A DNA stretch of 11,811 nucleotides from GCA-003244245 sp052390495 (lineage in GTDB: Bacteria > Actinomycetota > Actinomycetes > Mycobacteriales > Pseudonocardiaceae), in contig JBQTGW010000234.1 in the NCBI GenBank assembly GCA_052390495.1, positions 1 to 11,811 of the forward strand, read 5' to 3'. The notes under the pieces were generated by a model that saw nothing but the letters and a program-made list of their open reading frames with translations, did no database searches and was not told the DNA's origin. Within the stretch, counting starts at the first letter, position 1; each line of letters begins with the position of its first letter. The translations under genes were made by a program, and so were the position numbers. Shown here in pieces: positions 6,225 to 11,811 of this stretch.

Positions 6225-7186
6225 TGCAACAGCGTCTTCTCGGCCGCAGCGGACTGCGGGTGTCTCGGCTGGCTCTGGGGACCATGACCTGGGGCCGTGA
6301 CACCGACGCCGACGACGCTGCCACTCAATTGATCGCGTTCGTCGAGGCAGGCGGGACGCTGGTGGATACCGCGGACGTGTACGGCGAAGGGGATGCCGAA
6401 CGGATCCTCGGTGGGCTGCTGACCGACGTCATCCCGCGGGACGACGTGGTGCTGGCCACCAAGGCGGTGGCCCGCCGCAACGGGGGGCCGTTCGGCAGGG
6501 GCGCGTCCCGTGGCTCGCTGCTGGCTGCCCTGGACGGCTCGCTGCGCCGACTACAGACCGATCACATCGACCTGTGGCAGCTGCACGCCTGGGATCCGGC
6601 GGTGCCCTTGGCGGAGACCCTGTCCGCGGTGACCGACGCGGTGCGCGCCGGCAAGGTTCGCTACGTCGGCGTGTCCAACTACACCGGCTGGCAGCTGGCC
6701 ACCGCGGTGGCCAGCTCGGACGTGCCGTTGGTATCGACCCAGATGGAGTACTCCCTGCTGGAGCGGGGGGTGGAGCGTGAGCTGGCACCCGCGGCGGCGT
6801 ATCACGGAGTGGGCCTGCTGGGCTGGGCGCCGCTGGCCCGAGGCATGCTCACCGGCAAGTACCGCAATGGCACCCCGCCCGACTCCCGGGCAGCGTCGCC
6901 ACACTTGGCCCCGTACCTGGAGCACCACCGCACCGAACGTGGGGCACGGATTGTGCAGGCCGTGGTCACCGCGGCCGATGGGCTGGGCGTCTCACCACTG
7001 GGAGTAGCCCTGGCCTGGGTGCGGGATCGGCCAGGCGTGGTCGCCCCGGTCGTCGGTGCCCGGGACGCTGCCCAGCTGGTCGGCTCGCTGGCCGCCGAAG
7101 ATGTGGAGCTGGCACCCGAGATCCGGGCCGCGCTCGACGATGTCAGCGCGGTGACGCTGGGGTATCCGGAACGCCCGATCTGCTGA
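6224..7186 (+). CDS. Aldo/keto reductase
   Basis: A 320-residue NADPH-dependent oxidoreductase with the TIM-barrel aldo/keto reductase fold, reducing aldehydes or ketones to alcohols. The catalytic tetrad is visible: Asp48 (GTLVDTA), Tyr53 (DVYG), Lys80 (LATKA) and His121 (WQLHAWDP). VRYVGVSNY (about 145-155) and the late PVVGARDAAQL segment (cofactor-binding region) are also typical. GTG at 6224 is chosen because MQQRLLGRSGLRVSRLALGT is the usual family N-terminus. There is no ribosome-binding site, and the start abuts the shared palindrome, so a leaderless mRNA is likely. It diverges from uppP. The natural substrate cannot be told from sequence. The gene is followed by 141 bp without a clear terminator. 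Confidence 0.95.
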   Translation: MQQRLLGRSGLRVSRLALGTMTWGRDTDADDAATQLIAFVEAGGTLVDTADVYGEGDAERILGGLLTDVIPRDDVVLATKAVARRNGGPFGRGASRGSLLAALDGSLRRLQTDHIDLWQLHAWDPAVPLAETLSAVTDAVRAGKVRYVGVSNYTGWQLATAVASSDVPLVSTQMEYSLLERGVERELAPAAAYHGVGLLGWAPLARGMLTGKYRNGTPPDSRAASPHLAPYLEHHRTERGARIVQAVVTAADGLGVSPLGVALAWVRDRPGVVAPVVGARDAAQLVGSLAAEDVELAPEIRAALDDVSAVTLGYPERPIC

Positions 7187-7261
7187 GCTGCTACCGCATG
7201 TCGCCGAGAAATGCACAGTCAACTACGTCGTCGAAATGTGATCTGAACCACAGTGGCCCTG

Positions 7262-7285
7262 GTTTCGAAATCATCTTGAGGTAGA
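7262..7285 (+). promoter_or_regulatory. Possible alternative-sigma (SigB/SigF-like) promoter
   Basis: GTTT (7262-7265), a 14-bp spacer and GGTAGA (7280-7285) resemble the GTTT-N14-GGGTA pattern of stress-response sigma factors of the SigB/SigF group. It lies about 40 bp upstream of the DUF2231-like gene. The -10 block departs from consensus, so this is a weak call. Confidence 0.25.
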
Positions 7286-7327
7286 CGAGGTCCCCAGTCT
7301 TCCGCAATCGATGGAAGGGGTCGTCCG

Positions 7328-7825
7328 ATGGGTTTTACCGGTAAACCACTACACGCACCGTGGACCGATATCGGTATCGGGGCATACACCGCAGGCGTCG
7401 CGATGCTCGTAGCTGGCGCTGCCGGGTTCCAGGAAGCGGCGATGGCCACGGGTTCGGTGCTTGCCATCGCGGTCGGCCTTATCGCCGCCGTGCCCACCAT
7501 CGTCACCGGCCTGCTGGACCTGTTCGCCATACCCGCCGACGCACCCGCCCGCACCCTCGGCTGGTATCACCTAGCTGTGATGGCCACCGCCACCGGCCTG
7601 TTCGTCGGGACGCTGCGGCTGCAGCTGGCGGGCTATTCCGATGGCGACATCATCACGAGCGCGCTGGTTCTCGGCGTCATCTCGGAGGTGCTGCTCATCG
7701 TCGGTGGCTACCTGGGCGGTGTGCTCACCTTCGTCTACGGAGTCCATGTGCAGAACCGACACGAAGCGCCGCTCGCCGAGGCGCTCATTCCCGGTCGCGC
7801 TGGCCGTAGCCCTGAAGGTAGGTAG
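7328..7825 (+). CDS. DUF2231-like integral membrane protein
   Basis: A 165-residue protein with about four hydrophobic helices (roughly 14-32, 38-64, 80-100 and 110-135). The KPLHAPWTDIGIGAYTAG opening and the GGYLGGVLTFVYGVHV ending of the hydrophobic core match the DUF2231 type of membrane protein, whose function is unknown. The ATG at 7328 is preceded by GGAAGGGG at seven bases, a good Shine-Dalgarno. The tail after the last helix (about 140-165) is polar and probably cytoplasmic. The last codons and the TAG stop lie inside a 16-bp tandem duplication (7806-7837). It stands alone between the aldo/keto reductase and the lipoprotein gene, in the same direction as both; the possible stress promoter upstream would fit an envelope-stress role, but that is conjecture. 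Confidence 0.85.
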   Translation: MGFTGKPLHAPWTDIGIGAYTAGVAMLVAGAAGFQEAAMATGSVLAIAVGLIAAVPTIVTGLLDLFAIPADAPARTLGWYHLAVMATATGLFVGTLRLQLAGYSDGDIITSALVLGVISEVLLIVGGYLGGVLTFVYGVHVQNRHEAPLAEALIPGRAGRSPEGR

Positions 7826-7837
7826 CCCCGAAGGTAG
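7806..7837 (+). repeat. 16-bp tandem duplication across a stop codon
   Basis: GTAGCCCTGAAGGTAG (7806-7821) is followed immediately by GTAGCCCCGAAGGTAG (7822-7837), two copies with one mismatch. The unit is not a multiple of three, but the C-terminus still reads SPEGR before a stop (TAG at 7823-7825). A single copy would give the same residues followed by TGA. It looks like a recent, nearly silent slippage event. Confidence 0.8.
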
Positions 7838-7942
7838 GTGACGGTGGCCCCTTCACACGGCGAATACACAGCTTCTTGGGGGTGACGCGGAGGTGTCGCG
7901 TCGGGAATGCTGGGTACCAGCCTTACCGGCAAGGAGGTCGGT

Positions 7943-8953
7943 GTGCTCGGTGCCCCTCGCGCGGCGTTCGCCGTTGCGTTGCTGGTCGCTGGGCTGGTCT
8001 CAGGATGCGGGAACGTGGGGAGCACCACGGGCCAACCGATGGAACCTCCGCCCGGACCTGCTTCGGCTCCCCCCGCAGGTCCAGCTCCCGTCGGGACCGT
8101 GCTGGCGCTGGACGCACCGGCCACCGCGGTGGTGGTCGATCCCCACACCGCGACGGTGGCCGTAGCGCTGGCCGATCCCCCTAGGCTGCTACTGCGCACG
8201 CTGGACGGCGTAGCGCCAGCTCGGCAGGTGCCCTTGCCCGGCCCCGCCGCCGATCTCGTGCTCGCCGCCGAGGGCGGTCCGCTGCTGGTACCGGTAGCCG
8301 CTCCCCCGGCGCTGGTCCGAGTCCCGTTGGAGGGTGGCGCGCCGAGCAGAACCGATCTCGACGGTTCCCCACGGGGCGCGGTCGCGGTCGGCGGACGCAT
8401 TGTGGTCGCACTGGGCGACCGACTCGCCATCCTCGACGAAGGCGGGGCGCAGCGGACCGTACCCGGGTTCGCCGACGCTACCCGGCTGGTCCCCGCCGGG
8501 TCCAAGGTGGCCGTTCTCGACCGGGCCCGCACCGCGGTGAGCCTGGTGGATCCCGCCTCCGGCAAGGCCGGCCCCGCACTGCGCGCGGGCAATGGTGCCG
8601 TCAGCGCAGTAGCTGACCGGTTCAGTCGGACGTTGGTGACCGACGTCCGCGACGGCGAGTTGCTGGTCTTCGCTGGTGACCCCCTGCTACTGCGACAACG
8701 CTGCCCTGTGCCGGGCGCCCCGTACGGGCTGGCCTACGACGGCAGGCGAGATCTGGCGTGGCTTACCCTCACCGCGCGCAATGAGGTGGTTGGGTTCAAC
8801 GTGGCCGGTGGGGAACCGGTGGTAGTCCACCGGTTCCCCACCGTGCACCAGCCTGATGCGGTCGCGGTCGACCCGGTGAGTGGCCGGGTCGTCGTCGTCT
8901 CCGCTTCGGGTGCAGGACTGCAGGTGATCGACCCGGAACGGGTGGTGCACTGA
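7943..8953 (+). CDS. Lipoprotein with beta-propeller-like repeats
   Basis: About 336 residues. The N-terminus has a short basic region, a hydrophobic stretch and the lipobox VSGC with the lipidated Cys at about residue 22, so the product should be anchored to the outer face of the membrane. A Pro/Ala-rich linker (about 30-50) follows. The rest is beta-rich with repeating patterns such as GLAYDGRRDLAWLTL and DAVAVDPVSGRVVVVSASG, typical of YncE/YVTN or NHL-type propellers, which usually bind ligands or proteins rather than catalyse. The GTG at 7943 is chosen over an in-frame ATG at 7907 because AAGGAGG lies at 7931-7937 with ideal spacing and the shorter start gives a standard signal peptide. 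The TGA overlaps the ATG of the DUF5703 gene by one base. The coding sequence contains a perfect 17-bp hairpin near its 3' end. No specific function recognised. Confidence 0.85.
   Translation: MLGAPRAAFAVALLVAGLVSGCGNVGSTTGQPMEPPPGPASAPPAGPAPVGTVLALDAPATAVVVDPHTATVAVALADPPRLLLRTLDGVAPARQVPLPGPAADLVLAAEGGPLLVPVAAPPALVRVPLEGGAPSRTDLDGSPRGAVAVGGRIVVALGDRLAILDEGGAQRTVPGFADATRLVPAGSKVAVLDRARTAVSLVDPASGKAGPALRAGNGAVSAVADRFSRTLVTDVRDGELLVFAGDPLLLRQRCPVPGAPYGLAYDGRRDLAWLTLTARNEVVGFNVAGGEPVVVHRFPTVHQPDAVAVDPVSGRVVVVSASGAGLQVIDPERVVH
8806..8843. repeat. Perfect 17-bp inverted repeat inside the lipoprotein gene
   Basis: CGGTGGGGAACCGGTGG (8806-8822), a four-base spacer TAGT, and CCACCGGTTCCCCACCG (8827-8843) are exact complements. 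The hairpin lies wholly in codons, encoding about GGEPVVVHRFPTV, roughly 110 bp before the stop and the start of the DUF5703 gene. The structure would be very stable in RNA or extruded DNA. Its role is unknown. Confidence 0.85.
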
Positions 8954-9171
8954 TGATCGAGACAAGTGACGGTGATGGTCCCGACTGGGAGTACCAGCCG
9001 CTGCGGTTACCGCGGGCGGTGTCCCGGATGACCGCGGCGACCCAGCTGGCGGTGCAGGCCGAGTTTGCCGGCTGGGAGCTGTCCCGGGTCCGGCTGTACT
9101 CCGACGGCACCCGCACCGTGCTGCTGCGCAGGCAGCGCACAACGGCCACCCAGCCCGGCCTGTCATTCTGA
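8953..9171 (+). CDS. DUF5703 family small protein
   Basis: A 72-residue, probably cytoplasmic protein. The central pattern WEYQPLRLPRAVSR, followed by FAGWELSRVRLYSDGTRTVL and LLRRQ, matches the DUF5703 family of short actinobacterial proteins of unknown function. Normal length. The ATG at 8953 shares its first base with the TGA of the lipoprotein gene (TGATG), so the two are translationally coupled. Such genes are, from memory, often near an M20 peptidase gene, as here (convergent, 9787-11115). A good bidirectional terminator hairpin follows 32 bp after the stop. Confidence 0.85.
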   Translation: MIETSDGDGPDWEYQPLRLPRAVSRMTAATQLAVQAEFAGWELSRVRLYSDGTRTVLLRRQRTTATQPGLSF

Positions 9172-9203
9172 CGCTCGGGCCTGGGTGGTCCGTGTTCATA
9201 TGG

Positions 9204-9238
9204 CACAGGGCCCGCACCGGCCAGGCACGGGCCCTGTG
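9204..9238. terminator. Bidirectional hairpin terminator
   Basis: CACAGGGCCCG (9204-9214) pairs perfectly with CGGGCCCTGTG (9228-9238) across a 13-nt loop. It lies between the stops of the convergent DUF5703 gene (9171, plus) and the cold-shock gene (9294, minus). No U-tract follows on either side, as is common in high-GC actinobacteria. Confidence 0.75.
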
Positions 9239-9293
9239 GGTGAGTCAGGCCAGCATGGTTCGTCTGCGGCTGACCGCGCAAGCATGCCTCAGA

Positions 9294-9503
9294 TCACTGA
9301 ATCTTGCGGATCTTGTCGGCCTGCGGACCCTTGGGCCCCTGGGTGATCGTGAACTCCACCCGCTGGTTCTCATCCAGCGTGCGGTATCCGGTCTCCTCGA
9401 TCGCCGAGAAGTGGGCGAACACGTCGGGGCTGCCCGGCTCATCTTGGGTGATGAAGCCGTACCCCTTCTCCGCATTGAACCACTTGACCGTACCGGTCGC
9501 CAT
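9294..9503 (-). CDS. Cold-shock domain protein (CspA family)
   Basis: A 69-residue single cold-shock domain, a five-stranded OB-fold that binds single-stranded RNA and DNA and acts as an RNA chaperone. It begins MATGTVKWFNAEKGYGFI. RNP1 is KGYGFI (13-18) and RNP2 is VFAHF (28-32), with Ala where many paralogues have Val. The ATG at 9503 is preceded by AAGGAG at seven bases, so the longer open frame to 9572 is not used. Length is standard. It is transcribed alone, with about 280 bp between it and the peptidase gene upstream; cold-shock genes often carry long structured leaders, but I cannot place its promoter. Constitutive versus cold-induced expression cannot be told. Confidence 0.96.
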   Translation of the reverse strand: MATGTVKWFNAEKGYGFITQDEPGSPDVFAHFSAIEETGYRTLDENQRVEFTITQGPKGPQADKIRKIQ

Positions 9504-9609
9504 CTTCCATCTCCTTCTCGGGCCCTCTGTGCGGCCCGCACTGCGGGTGTCCCGGATCGCCGTCGTGATCACCCGGGGCGCGGTTGCACGCGCTTACCGG
9601 ACACAACGA

Positions 9610-9637
9610 ACGCCTGTGGCGCTTGCTCCACAGGCGT
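9610..9637 (-). terminator. Terminator-like hairpin downstream of the peptidase gene
   Basis: ACGCCTGTGG (9610-9619) and CCACAGGCGT (9628-9637) form a perfect 10-bp stem with an 8-nt loop. On the minus strand the sequence after the stem is TTCGTTGTGT, moderately T-rich, so it fits an intrinsic terminator for the M20 peptidase transcript about 150 bp past its stop. A role in a cold-shock gene leader is an alternative. Confidence 0.6.
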
Positions 9638-9757
9638 CCTTGGAACCAAGACTGCTACGGGCGCAGACGTTAGCAGAATGTGAGCGTCGCGCTAGGGGTC
9701 GGCGGTATCTGTTTCATCGCCGGACCCGCGCGGGCGCCTGCCTCCGCCAGGTCCACC

Positions 9758-9779
9758 CCTCCCCCGGGGTGCGGGGAGG
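9758..9779. terminator. Short GC hairpin just after the peptidase stop
   Basis: CCTCCCC (9758-9764) and GGGGAGG (9773-9779) form a 7-bp GC stem with an 8-nt loop, beginning 7 bp after the peptidase stop (minus strand). No T-tract follows. It is possibly a first terminator or an mRNA-protecting 3' structure. Confidence 0.35.
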
Positions 9780-9786
9780 CGGCGAG

Positions 9787-11115
9787 TCAACAGCTGCGCA
9801 GGAACCTGTCGAGGACGCGAACACCGAAGGTCAGCGCATCGACGGGAACCCGCTCATCGACACCGTGGAACAACGCGGCGAAATCCAGATCGGGCGGCAG
9901 CCGCAGTGGCGAGAACCCGAAGCAGCGCATTCCCATCCGGGCAAACGCCTTCGCATCGGTTCCACCCGAGAGCATGTAGGGGATTGTTCGGGCTCCGGGG
10001 TCCTCCTGCAGGATCGCGGCGTCCATGGCGGCTACCAGGTCACCGTCGAAGGTGGTCTGCACTGCCGGGGTGTTCATCACCCATTCTCGGGTGATGTCCG
10101 GACCGAGTACCTCGTCGACCTCCCGCTCGAATGCCTCCTGCCTGCCCGGCAGCACCCGGCAGTCCACCACCGCCTCCGCGGTCGAGGGGATGACGTTGGC
10201 CTTGTAACCGGCGTTGAGCATCGTCGGGTTGGCGGTGTCCCGAAGCGTGGCGCCGACGATCCGGGCCAGGCTACCGAGCTTGGCGACGGCGCCATCCAGG
10301 TCGTCGCCAGAGAAGTCCAGCCCCGTCTCCTCAGCGACGATATCCAGGAACTCCCGTACCGGGTCCGTCATCACCAGCGGGAACCGGTGGCGACCCAGCC
10401 GGGCCACCGCCTCGCACAGCGTGGTCACAGCGTTGTCGTCGTGGATCATCGAGCCGTGCCCGGCCCGAGCCCGAGCCCGCAGCCGCATCCACGCCAGGCC
10501 CTTCTCCGCGGTCTCGATCGGATAGAGCCTGCGGCCCTCGCGCACCGTCAGAGAGAATCCACCGACCTCGCCGATCGCCTCAGTGCAGCCTTCGAACAGT
10601 TCTGGGCGGTGGTCGACCAGCCACTGCGCTCCCCACCGCCCGCCTGCCTCCTCATCGGCCAGAAAGGCGAACACCAGGTCGCGAGGCGGGACGACGGCGT
10701 CGCGGCGGAACCGCCGGGCGACCGCGATGGTCATGGCGACCATGTCCTTCATGTCGACCGCACCTCGGCCCCACAGGTAACCGTCCTGCACGGTGCCCGA
10801 GAACGGATGCACCGACCACTCGGCGGCGTCGGCGGGCACCACGTCGAGATGGCCGTGCACGAGCAGCGCACTCCGGCCGGGATCGGCGCCAGCCAGCCGG
10901 GCGATCACGTTGCCTCTGCCCGGAGCGCCGGACTCGACGTAGGTGGTCTCGAAGCCGACCTCGGATAGCTTCTCCGCGACGTACTCTGCCGCGGCCCGTT
11001 CGCCGACCAGGGTGTCCGGATCGCCGGTGTTGGTCGTGTCGATCCGGATCAGGTCGCTGGCCAGCGCAACGACCTCATCCTCCGCCGTACTCATGTTGCC
11101 TGCCGGTGCGTCCAC
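9787..11115 (-). CDS. M20 family metallopeptidase (ArgE/DapE/CPG2-type)
   Basis: A 442-residue zinc-dependent aminoacylase or peptidase-type amidohydrolase. Ligand motifs are intact (numbering from 11115): HGHLD with His89 and Asp91, GRGAVDMKD with bridging Asp121, ADEEAG with catalytic Glu155 and Glu156, a likely ligand Glu183 (GEVGG), and the late His417 (LFHGVDE). The dimerisation or lid domain is at about 205-330. No signal peptide, so cytoplasmic. The substrate is not predictable: the family includes acetylornithine deacetylase, succinyl-diaminopimelate desuccinylase and dipeptidases. GTG at 11115 has an AGGAAGG-type Shine-Dalgarno; ATG at 11094 (MSTAEDEV) is an equally reasonable start with a weaker site. 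Tandem 18-bp repeats lie directly upstream. The frame is full-length and undamaged. Confidence 0.94.
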   Translation of the reverse strand: MDAPAGNMSTAEDEVVALASDLIRIDTTNTGDPDTLVGERAAAEYVAEKLSEVGFETTYVESGAPGRGNVIARLAGADPGRSALLVHGHLDVVPADAAEWSVHPFSGTVQDGYLWGRGAVDMKDMVAMTIAVARRFRRDAVVPPRDLVFAFLADEEAGGRWGAQWLVDHRPELFEGCTEAIGEVGGFSLTVREGRRLYPIETAEKGLAWMRLRARARAGHGSMIHDDNAVTTLCEAVARLGRHRFPLVMTDPVREFLDIVAEETGLDFSGDDLDGAVAKLGSLARIVGATLRDTANPTMLNAGYKANVIPSTAEAVVDCRVLPGRQEAFEREVDEVLGPDITREWVMNTPAVQTTFDGDLVAAMDAAILQEDPGARTIPYMLSGGTDAKAFARMGMRCFGFSPLRLPPDLDFAALFHGVDERVPVDALTFGVRVLDRFLRSC

Positions 11116-11124
11116 CCCGCCTTC

Positions 11125-11182
11125 CTACCACTCTGGGCCCTACTACCACCCTGGGCCCTACTACCGCTTACCACCGTGGTAG
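11125..11182. repeat. 18-bp tandem repeat with TACCAC/GTGGTA motifs upstream of the peptidase gene
   Basis: CCACTCTGGGCCCTACTA (11128-11145) is followed by CCACCCTGGGCCCTACTA (11146-11163), with one mismatch. The motif CTACCAC recurs at 11125 and 11143, degenerate (CTACCGC) at 11161, and TTACCAC at 11168 faces an inverted GTGGTAG at 11176-11182. The array runs right up to the peptidase ribosome-binding site. The spacing looks like repeated regulator binding sites, but slippage alone could explain the tandem pair. Confidence 0.6.
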
Positions 11183-11214
11183 CCAGGGGCGCGCGGCCCT
11201 ACGGAGAACCGGGT

Positions 11215-11244
11215 TTGGGACGCGGGCCTGTCATCGGCTACCCT
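11215..11244 (+). promoter_or_regulatory. Candidate promoter for the tRNA-Leu transcript
   Basis: TTGGGA (11215-11220), an 18-bp spacer and TACCCT (11239-11244) fit a vegetative actinobacterial promoter (TAnnnT -10). Transcription would start near 11251, giving a leader of about 95 nt before the mature tRNA. That leader contains a perfect 7-bp hairpin, CCACTGG (11285-11291) with CCAGTGG (11302-11308). Confidence 0.4.
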
Positions 11245-11311
11245 CAGCAGCGCCACACGGGCAGGGTTTCGTGTGCGCGAGGTCCCACTGGCCGAGCTGT
11301 TCCAGTGGCCG

Positions 11312-11350
11312 AATGTCCCCACAACTAAATGTCCCCACAACTAAATGTCC
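11312..11350 (+). repeat. 16-bp tandem repeats running into the tRNA 5' end
   Basis: AATGTCCCCACAACTA occurs exactly twice (11312-11327 and 11328-11343), and a third partial copy AATGTCC (11344-11350) continues into the mature tRNA, whose first bases are GTCC (11347-11350). So the pre-tRNA carries two upstream copies of its own AAT/GTCC 5' junction. Confidence 0.9.
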
Positions 11351-11430
11351 GAGTGGCGGAATGGCAGACGCGCTAGCTTGAGGTGCTAGTCCCCGACTAG
11401 GGGGTGGGGGTTCAAGTCCCCCCTCGGACA
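11347..11430 (+). tRNA. tRNA-Leu (anticodon GAG)
   Basis: The cloverleaf folds by eye. The acceptor GTCCGAG (11347-11353) pairs with CTCGGAC (11423-11429), with discriminator A at 11430. The D stem is GCG/CGC. The anticodon stem CTAGC (11373-11377) pairs with GCTAG (11385-11389) around the loop TTGAGGT, giving anticodon GAG at 11380-11382 (reads CUC and CUU). A long variable arm with a CCCC/GGGG stem follows, as in class II tRNAs. The T stem GGGGG/CCCCC encloses TTCAAGT (11411-11417). CCA is not encoded. Discriminator A and the long variable arm fit leucine. Confidence 0.96.
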
Positions 11431-11533
11431 CACTGACTACCCTACCGCCCGGTCGGATGGTGACGTCGACGGCTCTGGCCTCGGTGTCACAGGTCATGTC
11501 CAGCCGGACGCCTGCCTCGGTGAGCGTGTTCGG

Positions 11534-11811
11534 TCACCCGAACTCGGTCGGCGGACTACAGTCAAGATCTTCTCGATCACTTGCAAGGAGGGCGTCGCGC
11601 AAGGCGGGGAGCCCGAGCGCTTCACAAGCACGTCCAACCTGACTCCGGTACAGCAGAATGTCGGCTTTGATTGCATCCACGTCGCCCAAGACACATCCCG
11701 CGAGCGTCCGTGCGAGCGCCCCGGCTACCGCGTCGGCAGGCTGATTGTTGCTGATTCCCCGCAGGCTTACATAGCTCGAAGCCAGGCAGGCTAGCGCTCG
11801 GCCCACCAGTG
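11534..11811 (-). CDS. Hypothetical partial ORF with atypical codon use at the right edge
   Basis: An open minus frame continues to the window edge and ends with TGA at 11534-11536. Read from a GTG at 11806 it is 90 residues. The composition is protein-like, with helical amphipathic runs such as LARTLAGCVLGDVDAIKADI and LGLPALRDALLASD, but I recognise no family. About one third of its codons end in A or T (33 of 90 by hand count), far more than in the neighbouring genes, which suggests foreign origin or decay. The same frame continues after the TGA through residues such as LTEAGVRLDM and AVDVTIRPGG before reaching the tRNA antisense, so it may be a gene broken by a stop. No start or Shine-Dalgarno can be confirmed because the upstream part lies outside the window. 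Confidence 0.35.
   Translation of the reverse strand, partial: LVGRALACLASSYVSLRGISNNQPADAVAGALARTLAGCVLGDVDAIKADILLYRSQVGRACEALGLPALRDALLASDREDLDCSPPTEFG

Noticed and set aside
9304..10968. Plus-strand open frame of 554 codons
   Set aside because: Antisense of the cold-shock and M20 genes; long open shadows are expected in DNA with this GC content.
11231..11497. Minus-strand frame containing GGLEPPPPSRGLAPQ
   Set aside because: This proline-rich string is the well-known spurious translation of the antisense of a class II tRNA gene; the tRNA-Leu explains the sequence.
1..11811. CRISPR array, transposase or insertion sequence
   Set aside because: No regularly spaced direct repeats of CRISPR size, no transposase motifs and no terminal inverted repeats bounding a gene were seen.

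Overview
The window is high-GC DNA (coding third positions mostly G or C) with GTG and TTG starts, short intergenic gaps and several actinobacteria-restricted families: a TIGR03843/SCO1664-type kinase-like protein, DUF3090, an MSMEG_4193-type histidine phosphatase and DUF5703. It is most likely chromosomal DNA of an actinomycete. A Pseudonocardiaceae-like host is my guess from memory of similar gene neighbourhoods, not something the sequence proves.

Layout. The left edge holds the first codons of an unknown minus-strand gene (1-95), then an FAD/NAD(P)-binding ferredoxin reductase (341-1588, minus). Between the reductase and the next intact gene lies a decayed locus (1713-2241). A 5'-truncated DoxX-like membrane gene (minus) and a 5'-truncated Cys-rich regulator gene (plus) are joined head to head at about 2007, as if one deletion removed the promoters and N-termini of a divergent pair.

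From 6201 down to 2238 runs a tight five-gene minus-strand series: uppP (undecaprenyl-diphosphatase), an MSMEG_4193-family histidine phosphatase, DUF3090, the kinase-like SCO1664 family protein, and a NAPE-PLD/UlaG-like metallo-beta-lactamase-fold hydrolase. The middle three form a known but functionally unsolved actinobacterial gene trio. Their packing between two enzymes of membrane-lipid phosphate chemistry is the most interesting biological context here.

An aldo/keto reductase (6224-7186, plus) diverges from uppP. The 22 bp between the two GTG starts lie inside a perfect 24-bp palindrome that looks like a symmetric, leaderless, bidirectional promoter. Then come a DUF2231-like membrane protein (7328-7825) and a lipoprotein beta-propeller gene (7943-8953) that overlaps a DUF5703 gene by one base (8953-9171). 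A hairpin terminator separates these from a minus-strand cold-shock protein (9294-9503) and an M20-family metallopeptidase (9787-11115). The peptidase has 18-bp tandem repeats just upstream of its start.

The right end has a tRNA-Leu(GAG) (11347-11430) preceded by two extra copies of its own 5' junction. After it comes a GC3-poor stretch with a possible partial or decayed minus-strand ORF, reminiscent of sequence acquired next to a tRNA gene.
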